From Vanrija pseudolonga (taxonomy: Eukaryota > Basidiomycota > Tremellomycetes > Trichosporonales > Trichosporonaceae), in assembly GCF_020906515.1 (NCBI RefSeq), contig NC_085849.1:434001-498000 (forward strand): a stretch of 64,000 nucleotides of DNA, given 5' to 3'. The position numbers and the translations under genes are program-made. The notes under the pieces are model-generated. The model saw nothing but the letters and a program-made list of their open reading frames with translations. It did not search any database and was not told the DNA's origin. Below, one piece after another: positions 22,572-32,999 of the stretch (its first letter is position 1; every line of letters begins with the position of its first letter).

Positions 22572-23311
22572 CTACTCCCGAGGACTGATCTCGAAAACCT
22601 TGCGCGGCGCGTGGTCGAACTGGGAGAACGACGCGAACACTACAGCTGGGTTACTCAGAACGGCGCAGCTGCCGGGGGTACATCGATGCACTTACGCGTC
22701 ATGCCCGGCACCGACCAGCCATTGGACTCGAGATGGCGCGCAATCGTGTGGAGGCGGAGCTCCTCGCTGTGGTGTCAGAGGCAGACCGAAGAGTCAACAT
22801 ACAAGAAGCGGTCCTCCAATTGCTCCGCGGCGTCGACAGCGGGGCAGCCGAGGATGTCAGGGTCGAGCCTGCCTAACAGCTCGTTGCCTTTGACACCCCA
22901 GAGCTCGTAGGCGAGCTCCGAGTTAAGCTGAAGCTTGTCGTTGTCGTTCACAAAGAGGAGGATGCGAGCGACCGAGTAGACAAAGGTGAGAACCTTGCGG
23001 CGGTCGTCGTAGATCTTGTCAATCGTCGTCACGTCGGCAGAAGCCAGGGGGATTTGGATGGCCATGTCGGACACTCCGACGCCGATGAGTGGGAGGACGT
23101 CCGTATCCATTCGGAGCATCCACTCGGTGTGGAACATCTCGAGGTTGGACGGCAGGCGGCGCGGCTTGCTGTCGTACGCGGGCATCGTGCACGGCGGGAG
23201 CGTGACGACGTTGGGCCTGGCAGGCACCATGGGGTCGTCCGGGTTGTCGGAGTGCGTTGGGACGATGTACTGCGCTGGCAGCTCCATATTAAAGTCGATG
23301 GACGGATACAT
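22572..23311 (-). CDS. Tandem-array family protein D (unknown family)
   Basis: Exons 23311-22803, 22766-22696 and 22645-22572 join to 217 residues, the same length as B. The family pattern is clear: 'PPCTMPAYDSK', 'TFVYSVARILLFVNDNDKLQ', 'YELWGVKGNELLGRLDPDI', 'LGCPAVDA', 'LRLHTIARHLESNGWSVPGM', and third-exon 'VFASFSQFDHAPRK'. A leader intron (GTGAGC donor, CGTCAG acceptor) ends one base before the ATG. It is the first gene of the array in the direction of transcription. Divergence between members is high in the N-terminal half and low around the VYSVAR strand and the ARYL..NGW motif, pointing to old duplications under selection. No function assigned. Confidence 0.85.
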
Positions 23312-24180
23312 TCTGACGGTCAGCAGAGTCTGGGGCAGGGAAGTGGGTGTGCTCACTTGGGTTTGGGGAGAGTTGATAGACGACAAAAGGGACAACCACC
23401 ATTCAGTCGTCTTATGAGCTTTCGCCGGCGCCAGTAGCACAGCTGCTTGGGGCGTGAGAGGAGACGACGAGCAAGATGACACCCTTCATCTTCCTCGTCC
23501 ATGCACGTCTGTTGGATGCGTGGAGGACGCCCCGCGCCCCGAATGAGTGTGCAGTGTGTGAGTGTGTGCCATCCACCATGTCTCGACAACACGAGGTCTC
23601 AACCGTGACGTCATTTATCATTACGTAAGTCGTCTGCTCGTGGCACTATCTCCCTTCCCCTCTCGCCTTTATCTCCATTCAGCGATTATTATCTCTTGGT
23701 ATCGCCGAGATAAGACTTGACCATCGACGTCCGCTCGCATGCGCCGCAGAGCCAGATAAACGGCTTGCAGTGCGGCGCAGACCTGAATCGTACAGGGACA
23801 GGCCGATAGTCAGCCGATCAGTCAGTTGCCGCGCCGTCAGTAGGCTGGAAGCTTACCACCAATGCCACCACTGCTCGAGAGACCAAGCACTGCGCTCGCA
23901 CGCGAGGGAGGCGGCCGCGAAGCGGCCGCCGACCCCCTCCGCGCCCGTAAGGGCGCGGGCCTCCCCAAACGTCCCCAGATCGCTAACAGAGCATAGCCCG
24001 GCATCCAACATCGACCCTACCGCGTTCGGCGCTCATTATTTCTTCGGCAGACCGATTGCATCACAGGGGAATGAAGACGGGGGCCTTGTGATAGCGAGCC
24101 CACTTCCCTACTAATGCCACGCGCGCCCCCCCGCACCAGAGTGTTCCTACATACACAATACCATGTTACACAGTGCGAAT
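23312..24180. other. Intergenic with hairpins and an inverted gene fragment
   Basis: Between the array and glutamine synthetase. It holds the array promoter side, a perfect palindrome-like hairpin at 23909-23930 (GGCGGCCGC, GAA, GCGGCCGCC), a second short hairpin at 23941-23956, and the inverted copy of the glutamine synthetase last-exon junction at 23960-24031. No independent gene was found. Confidence 0.55.
23960..24031 (+). repeat. Inverted partial copy of glutamine synthetase last intron/exon junction
   Basis: These 72 bases are the reverse complement of 24214-24287, with about 58 consecutive identical bases and two one-base indels. The copied part covers the end of the last glutamine synthetase intron, its acceptor, and about 36 coding bases. 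The 180-odd bases between the arms include the gene's final codons and 3' flank. The arms could pair in a read-through transcript. Confidence 0.88.
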
Positions 24181-25702
24181 TTAGGCGTTGAGGATCGTAG
24201 TCTCCACCAGGATCGCCGTAACGCGGTATGGGTCGATGTTGGATGCCGGGCTATGCTCTGTTAGCGATCTGGGGACGTTTGGGGAGGTGTAGGAAGAGAA
24301 AGAGGAGGTAGAGGAGGGTTGTGGAAGGAGCTGTGGACGAGTGTGGAAGTGCCACACCGCCACAACCTCCACCACGGAACCAAATGCGGAACCAAATGGG
24401 GAACCCAAGCGGAACCAAATTGGTTCTCGTGATAATGGGGTGATAGTAGAGGGTTATGATTGTGATAAGATACTCACCGACGGTCCTCGAGGTAACCGTA
24501 GCCCTGGGCACCGACGTGACGGGGGATACGGATGGAGGCACCACGGTTGGCGACACCAGCCGAGAAGGTGTTGAGCGAGGCAGTCTCGTGGCGGCCGGTA
24601 AGACGCTGGTCGTTGTCCTCGCCGTAGACGGCAATGTGCTCGAGGTGGCGCTTCTCAAGCTTCTTGATGGCGTCCTCGATGGCGGCAAGGCCCTTGCCGG
24701 GGGTACGCATGGCCTTGGTCGAGTAGTTGGAGTGGCAGCCGGCACCGTTCCAGTCGCCCTTGAGGGGCTTGGGGTGGAACGAGGGGCGGATGCCCCACTC
24801 CTCACCGATGCGGAGGAGGAGGAAGCGGGCGATCCAGAGGTGGTCACCGAGCTCGATGCCCTCACAAGGGCCGACCTGGAACTCCCACTGCGAGGGCATG
24901 ACCTCGGCGTTGATGCCCGAGATCTTGACACCGGCGTAGAGACAGGCGCGGTAGTGGGCCTCGATGAAGTCACGGGCAAAGACCTTGCCGGCGCCGACAC
25001 CGCAGTAGTAGGGGCCCTGGGGACCGGGGAAACCGTTCTTGGGCCAGCCAAAGACCTGTCCGTCGGCGTCGAAGAGGGTGTACTCCTGCTCAAGGCCGAA
25101 CCAGGGCTCGACGTCCTTGGCGGCGTCCATCACCTTCTTGGCGTGGGCACGGTGGTTGGACGAGTTGGGGGTGCCGTCGTTGTCGTAGGTCTCACAGAGG
25201 ACAAGGATGTTGGCACCGCCACGGAAAGGATCCCTGAAGATGGCAACGGGGCGCTGTTGTGTGTGTGAGCGGTGGGCGTGGCAGGCCGTTGCGGGCGTGG
25301 CGGGATTGACACGGGTGCAAACCCTAAGCTGTACTCACGAGGTAGACATCAGAGTTGTCGCCGGGGGCCTGGTTGGTCGACGAGCCGTCAAAGTTCCACT
25401 CGCGGAGGTCGGCAACCGACTTGGGGGCCTCGTCGAGGGTCATGGTCTTGCAACGGAGGCCTCCGTCACCGTCGATCCAGATGTCTGTGGCATCGCGTCA
25501 GCCTTGCTCCACGAACTACGCGACGGCTCCACTAAAAAGCACCCGTCGCCATGACGTGGTAGTTTTCGGGTGTGCCAAGGCAACCTTGGCCCCGCAGCAG
25601 CCAAACAGCTTACTCACACTCAGCCTGAACGCTGGAGCCCTGGTCGAGGGCCATGTAAGGCGCGAGGAGGTCGACGCGCTTGGTGGCGATGATGTTCGAC
25701 AT
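24181..25702 (-). CDS. GLN1: Glutamine synthetase
   Basis: Catalyses ATP-dependent joining of ammonia to glutamate, the entry point of nitrogen assimilation. Four exons (25702-25618, 25484-25339, 25253-24478, 24250-24181) join to 358 residues, the usual eukaryotic type II length. Visible signatures: '[14 protein letters not shown]', '[19 protein letters not shown]', '[12 protein letters not shown]' with metal-binding Glu, '[17 protein letters not shown]', ATP-binding '[18 protein letters not shown]', '[19 protein letters not shown]', and C-terminal '[20 protein letters not shown]'. Active-site residues are complete. The last intron is 227 bases, long for this window, with repeated GGTTCC words. 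Its 3' junction is duplicated in inverted orientation 180 bases downstream of the gene. Confidence 0.96.
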
Positions 25703-28631
25703 GGTGATTAACTACCTGGGGGAGTCTGATTTCGGACGCGAGGTAGAAAGTGGCACGAGTGGCGATCGTAGCGAGGGGGTGGGAGAGTGGTGAGGTTCGA
25801 CAATCAACGACGCGACAGAACAGGGAATATATACGACGGTGCGAGAAAGGATGCCGAGTCGTAGCGAAAGAGTCGGCCAATAGTAGCACAGGGTGGAGAG
25901 GCAGTGTGGGGAGGCGGGCGGTACAGGGATGAGTGTCGGGCGAGTCACAGGAATGGGGCCGATGCGTCGATGTGCAAGGGACGTGTGTGTGGAGATGCGA
26001 GTGATGCACACGACAGGAGGGGCAGTGTCGTCAAGCACAGTTTAATCGTCGTCACAAAGGAGTAGCAACAGCAGTAGGCGTGGACGTGGTCGTGTGATGA
26101 TGATAAAAATGAGGCGAGGCAAGGGAGGGCAGAGGCGGGGCAGGCAATTACAAGGCGAAGGCGCGCGAAAATGAGCGATTTGTCCCTCTTGTTCTGGGCG
26201 TGGGAGTCACTTACAGGTTGGTCGGGAGGGGACTGAAATGAATGTGTGCTTGGGAAAAGCAGACGAAGCCACAAGAAAGGGCGATTTGGGGGGGAGGAGA
26301 TTGGGGAGGGAGATGAGGAGGAGGTGAAGGACGAGGTAGGTGGTTTTGTACTTGCTAGCACAAAGGAGATGCGATGAGTAGTGGTGAGTGCTCGGGGGGA
26401 AGGGGTACGGAGTTGGGGGGGCACGCAGCAAGGCAAGGCAGGAGGAGGGAGGTCGTAGCACCCCGTAGGCCAGGCATCTCACCAGAGGATCCACGGGCTA
26501 CGAGGCATCTCACCCGAGGAGCCTTGGGAGCCTCGCCACAACGGACCGCCTTCAGCTTATCGGGGCAACCGCGCATCCGGCAGTTGGCGGTGAAAAAGCT
26601 CCGTTTGCCACAAGACGTGATTGGTCAAACTGCAAGTGTGTTCGAATTTCATTCAGGGCATGGAATTGGGGATTGGAGAGAGTAGGAGAGGCGTAGGAGC
26701 AGCAGCACCACCAAGGCAAGGGGGTGTGGGCGGTGAGCGACTCGTTCACTGCCCGTCCGCCCACGCAAATGCCCAGATTCCAGGCTGAGGGCGTGGTCGC
26801 CCGCCCTGCGTCACCACCAAACAAACGCCAGCCTGACAGCCTGCCGCGCTTGTGCTGCTCGTTTGCTGGTCAGTCGGTCGAGTCGGGCCGGCTACTACGC
26901 GCCGGGTAGTCTGACTCGCTCGCACCACTTGCATGACGGCGCTTGGCCGACGCCCCGCCCCGACCGACGACTGACGCGCGCGACGACGACGACGCCGAAT
27001 CCGGCGCCGCGGAGTGTACAACCCCGCCGCATGCAGCAGGCAAGACCCGCGCCGAAGCCGCTGTTGGTGACTGCCTCGACTCGACACCGTCCCCACCCCG
27101 GGGCGACACGTATCATCCTTGCGCAGATTCTCCCGGTACTCACGCGACGCTCATTGGCGGTAGGGGGCGAGGCACCCCCGTGACGCACGCACAGTCGCAC
27201 ACACCCAGCTACAGTACCGACTGACGCTTCCGAGGCCCCAGAGTTGTCTGTCGTGGCTGGGGGGCACGCGCGCGCGGGGATTCCGACACGCGCCAGCCAG
27301 CGGGCCAGCGTACAGGAGCAGAGCGCAGAATGCCGGGGAAGGTCGGAAATCGCGGCAACGGTGTACTGCAACCAGCACCAATCCCCGCCTGCGCCCTATC
27401 TGGGGAAGGGGGTTGTGGGGGTGCCTTGTGCGCTTCGTAGCGCTGCGTGCGCTGCGCTCAGACCAGATACGCAAATCGCCACGACGAGGCGAAGGCGAGG
27501 ATGAAGCGAGCGAGACAGACGAGCAAGGCAAGATGGCGGCGATCATTGGGGCCAGCGCGCAGCAGGCGCGGCGCGTGCCGCTCGCCCACTTCTTGCCCCA
27601 CCCCCCGGCCAAGAGCAGCGACGATATCTCCTGCCAATGAACAAGGCATGGCACGACTGCGACTAGATAACCCTTGCGTGCGTGTAGTCACTCTCGCATA
27701 GCCGGGTAGACACGGCTGGGCAGGCTAGCGCGTAGCGAACATGACTGTTTCACGACGAAGGCATCTGAGATGGCAGTCACAGCCCCACACGGGCCAATCA
27801 CGTCGCGCCAATCTCACGACGCCGGCGAGATCTAATGATAGCTACAGCATGATAGTCTGCTCCGGCAGTGAACTGGCCGCGCGCTGATTCGTGGAATCGC
27901 ATCGGGTGTGCGACCGGGTATATGCTCGTATAGCCTAGTTCAGCCTGCTCGCGGCGTACTGGGACAATGGGCGCCGTGTGGGGCCTGCCAGCGCTGGACA
28001 ATAGCTCGTGGGGGTGGCGTTTGGCGGGGTGGCCGTTGTTGGTCGGTGCGTGCGGTGTGCGAGGTAGCGGGGCGGAGATGTAGCGGTGAGTCAGTTGGGA
28101 GCTTGAAGGAGGGCGTCGACAGATCGTTCGTTGCCGTGCAGTGCAGAGAGAGCGCTGCAGAGCGCGGAGCGATCCTATTCATCTCATCTCACTTGTCAGA
28201 TCATGGCAGATCGCCACCGCCTCGCCTCGCCTCGCCTCGCCGGCAGCGCCTTACGACTATGCCACAATGTCTCGATCAGCAGCTAGCGCGACGGCAACCG
28301 CGAGAATCTCGGCACGGCGCGCTACGAGCTAGCTAGTGGCCTGGCGGTGACAGACATGGCCGGTGGCAAGCGGTCTGGCGCTTGGTGGGTGTGTGGTGAC
28401 CGCGCGCGAGTGTTCTGGCGACGACATGGCCTCGGTGACATGCTCGGTGGCAAGTTCTCTCATGCTCGCCCACGACCCCCTCTCCCAACCTCACGGCTCA
28501 ACATGTTCATCTGATATGGAGCAAATATGGATTTCAAGAGTTTTCTTCTTACAAACTGCGCGAACAAGTCACGCTCAGAACTGCCTCGCCTCGCAAGCAC
28601 CAGCCTGCGGCTGGTGCTGGCTCGCCTCGGC
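25703..28631. other. Long gene-poor stretch
   Basis: Nearly 3 kb without a gene I can support. Many short frames on both strands are open, but none has convincing composition plus splice sites. The first few hundred bases are purine/pyrimidine-skewed and hold the glutamine synthetase promoter. A CGCCT pentamer repeat lies at about 28218-28242. Near 26470-26515 the word GGCATCTCACC occurs twice. Confidence 0.45.
25826..25833 (-). promoter_or_regulatory. Candidate TATA box of glutamine synthetase
   Basis: ATATATA about 125 bases upstream of the start codon on the minus strand, the only such word in this GC-rich promoter. Position fits a fungal TATA element. Use is inferred. Confidence 0.4.
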
Positions 28632-30434
28632 TTAGAGAATAAGAACGACATCGCCCACCTCGGTGAACGCAATCGCGCCCGAGACGCCCGGAGGCGGGCG
28701 GCGGTGGCGAGGGTGGTCGGGCTCGTCGTCGTCGCCGACGAAGCGGTGGTGCCACGCCGCAATGCGGTCGAAGCGGTGGAGACGGTCACCAACAAACTTG
28801 GCGACAAAGCCGCGGCCGTGCTCGTGCTTGTGGTGGTGCTTGTCGCCGTGCTTGCTGCCGTGCTTGTGGTGGTGCTTGTCACCGTGGTGGTGGAGGGCCT
28901 TGAGCTCGTCGTGGTCGTGGTCACCGTGGTCGGGGTGCTTGGGGTGGTCAGGGTGGTCAGGGTGCTTGGGGTGGTCGGGGTGGTCGGGGTGGTCGTGGTG
29001 CGTGTGGTTGCCGAGCTTCACAATACCGTCGACAAACTTGCCCGTCTCAGACTCCTTCTCGTGGAAGTACTTGATCTCCTTGGGGCCAGCCTTGACCTTG
29101 ACAGTGCCGACACGGGCAGCGGCACGGAAGTAGCCGTGGAACGAGGGCAGACCAAGGAGCTTGACGTTGCCGGTAGCCGAACGAGCCACAGTGTGGGTCG
29201 AGACAAAGTGAGGCTTGCGGACACGAACCTCGACGTGGCCCGAAACCGACGTCGCGCGGATGAAGACGGGGAGACGGAACGGCGGGCGCTTGGGGTGGTC
29301 GGGGTGGTCACCGCGGATCCAGGCAAAGAGACCGAGGCCGCGTTTCTTCTGGCCGCCACAAGGCATGCGGCCCATGACAGCGCGCTCCTCCTCGCCGTGC
29401 TTGTGGTGGTGGTCGTCGCCGTGGTGAGGGCCGTGCTTGTCGTGGTGTCCGTCGTCATCCTTGTCGTGGTCGTGGTCCTTGTGGCCGTCGTGGTCGTGGT
29501 CCTTGTGGTGGTGAGGAGGGCGGACGTGCACAGTGGCGTTGATGTTGCCCGTCACAGTGCGGAGCGCGAGGTGGCGCGAGACATTGAAGTGGCCCTCAAT
29601 GTCACCAGTGGGCGACTCGATCTCAACAGCCTTGGCGATCACCTCGGGGAGGTGGACGCTGCCAGTGGCGTGGACGGCAAGGTGCTTGAAGCGCACACCA
29701 GCGGCCGTCGAGTGGAGCTCGAGGCGGACGTTGGCACCGGACACGCTCAGGTCCTTGATGCCCTTGGACTCGGAAGGCAGGACAATGTGCACGACGTGCT
29801 CGCCCTGGCTGCCGTTGACGAAGAGGAAGTCGCTCGCGCCGAGGGCGAGCTCGACGCCCGAGGCGGGGCCCTTGCCCTCCCACGTGGACTCGACAAACAC
29901 GGCGCCCTTGTCGGCGTCGCCGCGAGACACGACGACGCGCGCGTCAGCAGCGTCGGCAAACTGGACGCTGAGAGGACGGCGGCGGAGCGGCAGGCTCGCG
30001 TTGGCCGTCTGCCACACCTGCCCGTCATTGGTCATGTCCCAGATGGATGAGGGCGCGTACGTGGCCGGGACGCGGACGAAGGGCTCGGCACCCTCGCTGC
30101 CGTCAAACGTGTGGAACTCGAGGCCGGGGGCGGGCGGGCGGCCGTGGGCGAAGCCGGGGTGGAACTGCTCGCCAAACGACTCGTCGAGGAACCCATGGTG
30201 CCCGTGCATCATGTGACGCTTTGCGCAGCCCTTGAGCGCGAAAAAGGTGGTGATGGCCACGGCGCCGAGGATAAACTTCTTGCGGCGGGTCATGGTGCAG
30301 CGCTTGCGCTCGCCGCCACCGACCTGGAGCTCGGTGTCGTCCTCAATGGGACCCTTGGTGTTGTCGACGACGACGCCGGCCTCGACATCAGCGGCGAGGG
30401 GCACCTTCTCGTCGGTGTACGGTGGGAGGGACAT
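28632..30434 (-). CDS. Type II membrane protein with adhesin-like beta domain and His/Asp-rich repeats
   Basis: A single exon of 600 residues. A short acidic cytosolic tail carries basic residues (KRCTMTRRKK) before one membrane helix at about 53-70 (FILGAVAITTFFAL), so the rest should face the lumen or outside. The extracytoplasmic part has repeating short strands such as 'VRLELHSTAAGV', 'LAVHATGSVHLPEV' and 'GDIEGHFNVSRHLALRTVTG', in the style of DUF4097 'toastrack' adhesin domains. Two His/Asp/Lys-rich inserts interrupt it: about 303-345 (HHHKDHDHDGHKDHDHD) and about 470-540 (repeated DHPDHPKHP and HHHKHG). Such runs usually bind zinc, nickel or copper. Metal binding and wall association are inferences. 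The antisense strand is also open for over 500 codons, a by-product of the repeat composition. Confidence 0.82.
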   Translation of the reverse strand: MSLPPYTDEKVPLAADVEAGVVVDNTKGPIEDDTELQVGGGERKRCTMTRRKKFILGAVAITTFFALKGCAKRHMMHGHHGFLDESFGEQFHPGFAHGRPPAPGLEFHTFDGSEGAEPFVRVPATYAPSSIWDMTNDGQVWQTANASLPLRRRPLSVQFADAADARVVVSRGDADKGAVFVESTWEGKGPASGVELALGASDFLFVNGSQGEHVVHIVLPSESKGIKDLSVSGANVRLELHSTAAGVRFKHLAVHATGSVHLPEVIAKAVEIESPTGDIEGHFNVSRHLALRTVTGNINATVHVRPPHHHKDHDHDGHKDHDHDKDDDGHHDKHGPHHGDDHHHKHGEEERAVMGRMPCGGQKKRGLGLFAWIRGDHPDHPKRPPFRLPVFIRATSVSGHVEVRVRKPHFVSTHTVARSATGNVKLLGLPSFHGYFRAAARVGTVKVKAGPKEIKYFHEKESETGKFVDGIVKLGNHTHHDHPDHPDHPKHPDHPDHPKHPDHGDHDHDELKALHHHGDKHHHKHGSKHGDKHHHKHEHGRGFVAKFVGDRLHRFDRIAAWHHRFVGDDDEPDHPRHRRPPPGVSGAIAFTEVGDVVLIL

Positions 30435-31446
30435 GGTGAGAGAGAGGCCCTTCGTTGGGGGGGTAAGAGAAGAAGAGAATTGCAGGCAGGCGGTGGCGGC
30501 CTTTGTTTTGTATTCACGGTTTCGCGGCTACGGCACAGCAACAGTTGTGCGCAGTTGCTGCTGCGGCGTGGGTGGGTTGGGGGTTAAGTAGTGGTTGAAA
30601 GTGAGTGTGAGCGTCGTGGCCCGCTGCTTCGCCAGTGTAGAGGCCGATGGCGAATCGTGAGCCAAAGTGTTAGTTGTCCAGCAGCATGAAAGACGACGCT
30701 GATGTGGCCCTCGGCATCGGGCAGAAGAAGTGTTGTTGGTACAGTGGGAAAAGGTCAAATCGATCTGGCTGCGGGCGGGGCGGGAAGGCGCAGCGGGAGC
30801 CAAAAAGGACCCACGGTCGAGACCCGCCGCCCCTAATGCCCCTAATCCGCTCATAATAGACAGTGTCGAAGTGTCGCCACTCCTAACCTTTTTATTACAC
30901 CTGCCCCATTAGGACCACAGGTTACGTCATTCCACCACCAGTTCCTAGCCTTGGCCAGCAGGATGGATGGACATGGAGATGGGCAGCGAGGCCGTGTCAA
31001 AGCATGCCGTCCCCGAGCACTTGGCAGACTGCTGTGGCAGGTTGTACTCCAGCCACAGCCGCCAGTATCGCAGTTCGCAGTGGTGGCAGCGGCGCAGAGC
31101 TGCCTCGCACATCGCAGCAACCAGGCGCCGCTGCGAGCCCAGTCGGCTGATGCGCCCCAGCTCAGTGTGGCGTCGGGTGTAGATTGCTGCGCGCTGGACA
31201 CGAGCCACTTTGTCGGCCGTCAACTCTTGCCAAGTCAATGAGCCATTCGTCTCGTTGCAGAACAGGCCGAGTCGCCTCACTGCGGAGGATCCTGCCGAGC
31301 CCGAGCCAGCTCGGCAACTTCAGCCACGCCGTCGCCGACACCGCGGCGTTCCTCGCCGCTACCCTCCACCCTGCTCGGCATCGGCCATGCATGTCATGTA
31401 CAGTCGTAACTCTATCCCTCCTCTCATTCACACACACCCGCAGCGC
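30435..31446. other. Intergenic, no gene seen
   Basis: Upstream of the His-rich gene and downstream of the NECAP gene. Short frames exist on both strands around 30950-31250 but lack supporting splice sites or recognisable motifs. Confidence 0.45.
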
Positions 31447-32376
31447 TCACTTCCTCCGTCCAGGCGGCGGAGGGGGCGGCAGCGCAAACAGTCCCCCGCC
31501 AGCGCCGTTGTTTGCCGGCGCGGGCGCGGGCGACTTGCGCGGCTCGCGCCCGGGCAGCTTGATGCTGAACGTCTGCCCCTCCTTGAGCGAGTAGTCCTTG
31601 GGCGGGGCGGCGGGCTTGGCGGGCTTGTCGTCGTCTGTCTCGGGGGGCGCCGACACGCGCTTGGTCACTGACTGGAGCGCGACCTGGGGAGTGTGAGTGG
31701 GAAGGAAGGGTGTGACGGAGGAAGGGGACGGAGGAAGGTGAGGAAAGAGGATAATGTTGGGGATGTGCCAGGAAGGCGCCGAGGGAAGGCATCGAGGAAA
31801 ACGCCAAGGAGAAGATGTTCCAAGAATGCACTTGATGCAGTCGGAACGCACCACTGCCAACTTCTTGACAGCATCCCCAGCCAACATGCCCACCACCAGA
31901 CCACCACACACCCGCACCCCTCGCCGCACTCACCTGGAAGTCGAACGACTCGCTCCGCTCCAGGAATCCCATGCCAATGTACGCGCGCTTTCCTCCGTCA
32001 CCCTCGACACGGAGGACAAAGTAGCGCGACGAGTCGAGCACGGGCTCGACCTGGGTCCAGGGCGCGGCGTACATGGTCTGGGCGAAGAGCTCGCCAGTGG
32101 TCGCGTCCTGCGTAGTGTCAGCGGCATGTCTCCCCCCTCTAGCACCACTCACCTCCAACCGAATGTCACACCTGCTCCCCACCTCAATCACTCGCAGCCG
32201 CCCCTTCCACAGAAACTCCTCGACGTTCCAGTCGGCAGCCTTGTACCCCGACGCGCTGGTACGCGGGGGCACGCGGTAGACTGGGCTTGTTAGCGGGCAC
32301 TAGACACCCCAAACGCACCCATCACCTCGCGGGCGATAAAGAGGATTGACTCGATGTCGTCGGTGAGCGAGTCCAT
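31447..32376 (-). CDS. NECAP-like adaptin-ear-binding endocytic protein
   Basis: NECAP proteins bind AP-2 and help clathrin-coat assembly in endocytosis. Four exons (32376-32319, 32280-32153, 32107-31934, 31683-31447) join to 198 residues. The N-terminal PH-like NECAP domain is clear: 'SILFIAREVMVYRVPPRT', 'ADWNVEEFLWKGRLRV', 'CDIRLED..TGELFAQ', 'VEPVLDSSRYFVLRVEG' and 'AYIGMGFLERSESFDFQ'. The tail has 'LKEGQTFSIKLPGREP', which is conserved in the family, then a Pro-rich end. Intron 3 is 250 bases, longer than the rest. The second junction adds two residues (VM) relative to animal proteins. Loss of the C-terminal WxxF adaptin-ear motif is apparent: the protein ends PPPPPPGRRK. Confidence 0.92.
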
Positions 32377-32999
32377 GATGGTGTTGGTGTGGGTGTAGGC
32401 GGTCGTCGTCGCAGTTCAATGTTGTTGCTTCAGACGTCGCTGGCGAGCCTCACAGACGACCTACACCGCACCTCACCTCGCCTCCACGTGTCAGGAACAT
32501 TTACGTAACTTGGCACGTACCGCCAAGTGGGCCAAGTGGAGGGTGGCCTGCTCGGCGCGTCGTCCTGGGTGCAGGGGTGCCGGCAATTGTTTTGCTGCTG
32601 CCCTGGGCAGGCTGTAGTGACTTTGAAGGCCTCCTCTCGTACCCGCCGCCGCCGGCAACTTGGCTTGCATTCACAGTCATCTCCTTGCGTCTCACAACGA
32701 CAAGCAGAAACACGACGACAACAAAGGAAACCTCGGAACAGCACTCATGACCCTCCTCCTCTTGCACTTGTAACTCGCTCCTTTCACGACACGCCGCTAT
32801 CCCCTCGGCAGCCCGAGCGCCCCACCTCCGCTCATCCCTCCCCCGCCTCCACCGGCCCCAACTGTGTATAGAGATCGTCGGGGCTGGCTTCCGACGGCGG
32901 CGACGACAGCAACGACAAGACGGCAGAGGTTATAGATAACTAGACTTGAGCTCCGGCTCCCCAGCTCTCCAGCTCCAACATCCCAACACCACCCCCGCC
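32377..32999. other. Intergenic between divergent NECAP and amylase genes
   Basis: Should carry two promoters. A TTATAGATAA word at about 32930-32939 lies 60-70 bases before the amylase ATG and is a possible TATA-like element. No gene found. Confidence 0.45.

Noticed and set aside
23960-24287. A MITE or other DNA transposon with terminal inverted repeats
   Set aside because: The arms are the junction of the glutamine synthetase last intron and exon, not transposon ends, and no target-site duplication is seen; an inverted gene-fragment duplication explains it better.
28527-30050. Plus-strand open frame of over 500 codons antisense to the His-rich membrane protein
   Set aside because: It mirrors the repetitive codons of the minus-strand gene, is dominated by Val/Leu runs, and lacks a start context or motifs; the minus-strand protein has a clear membrane helix and domain pattern.
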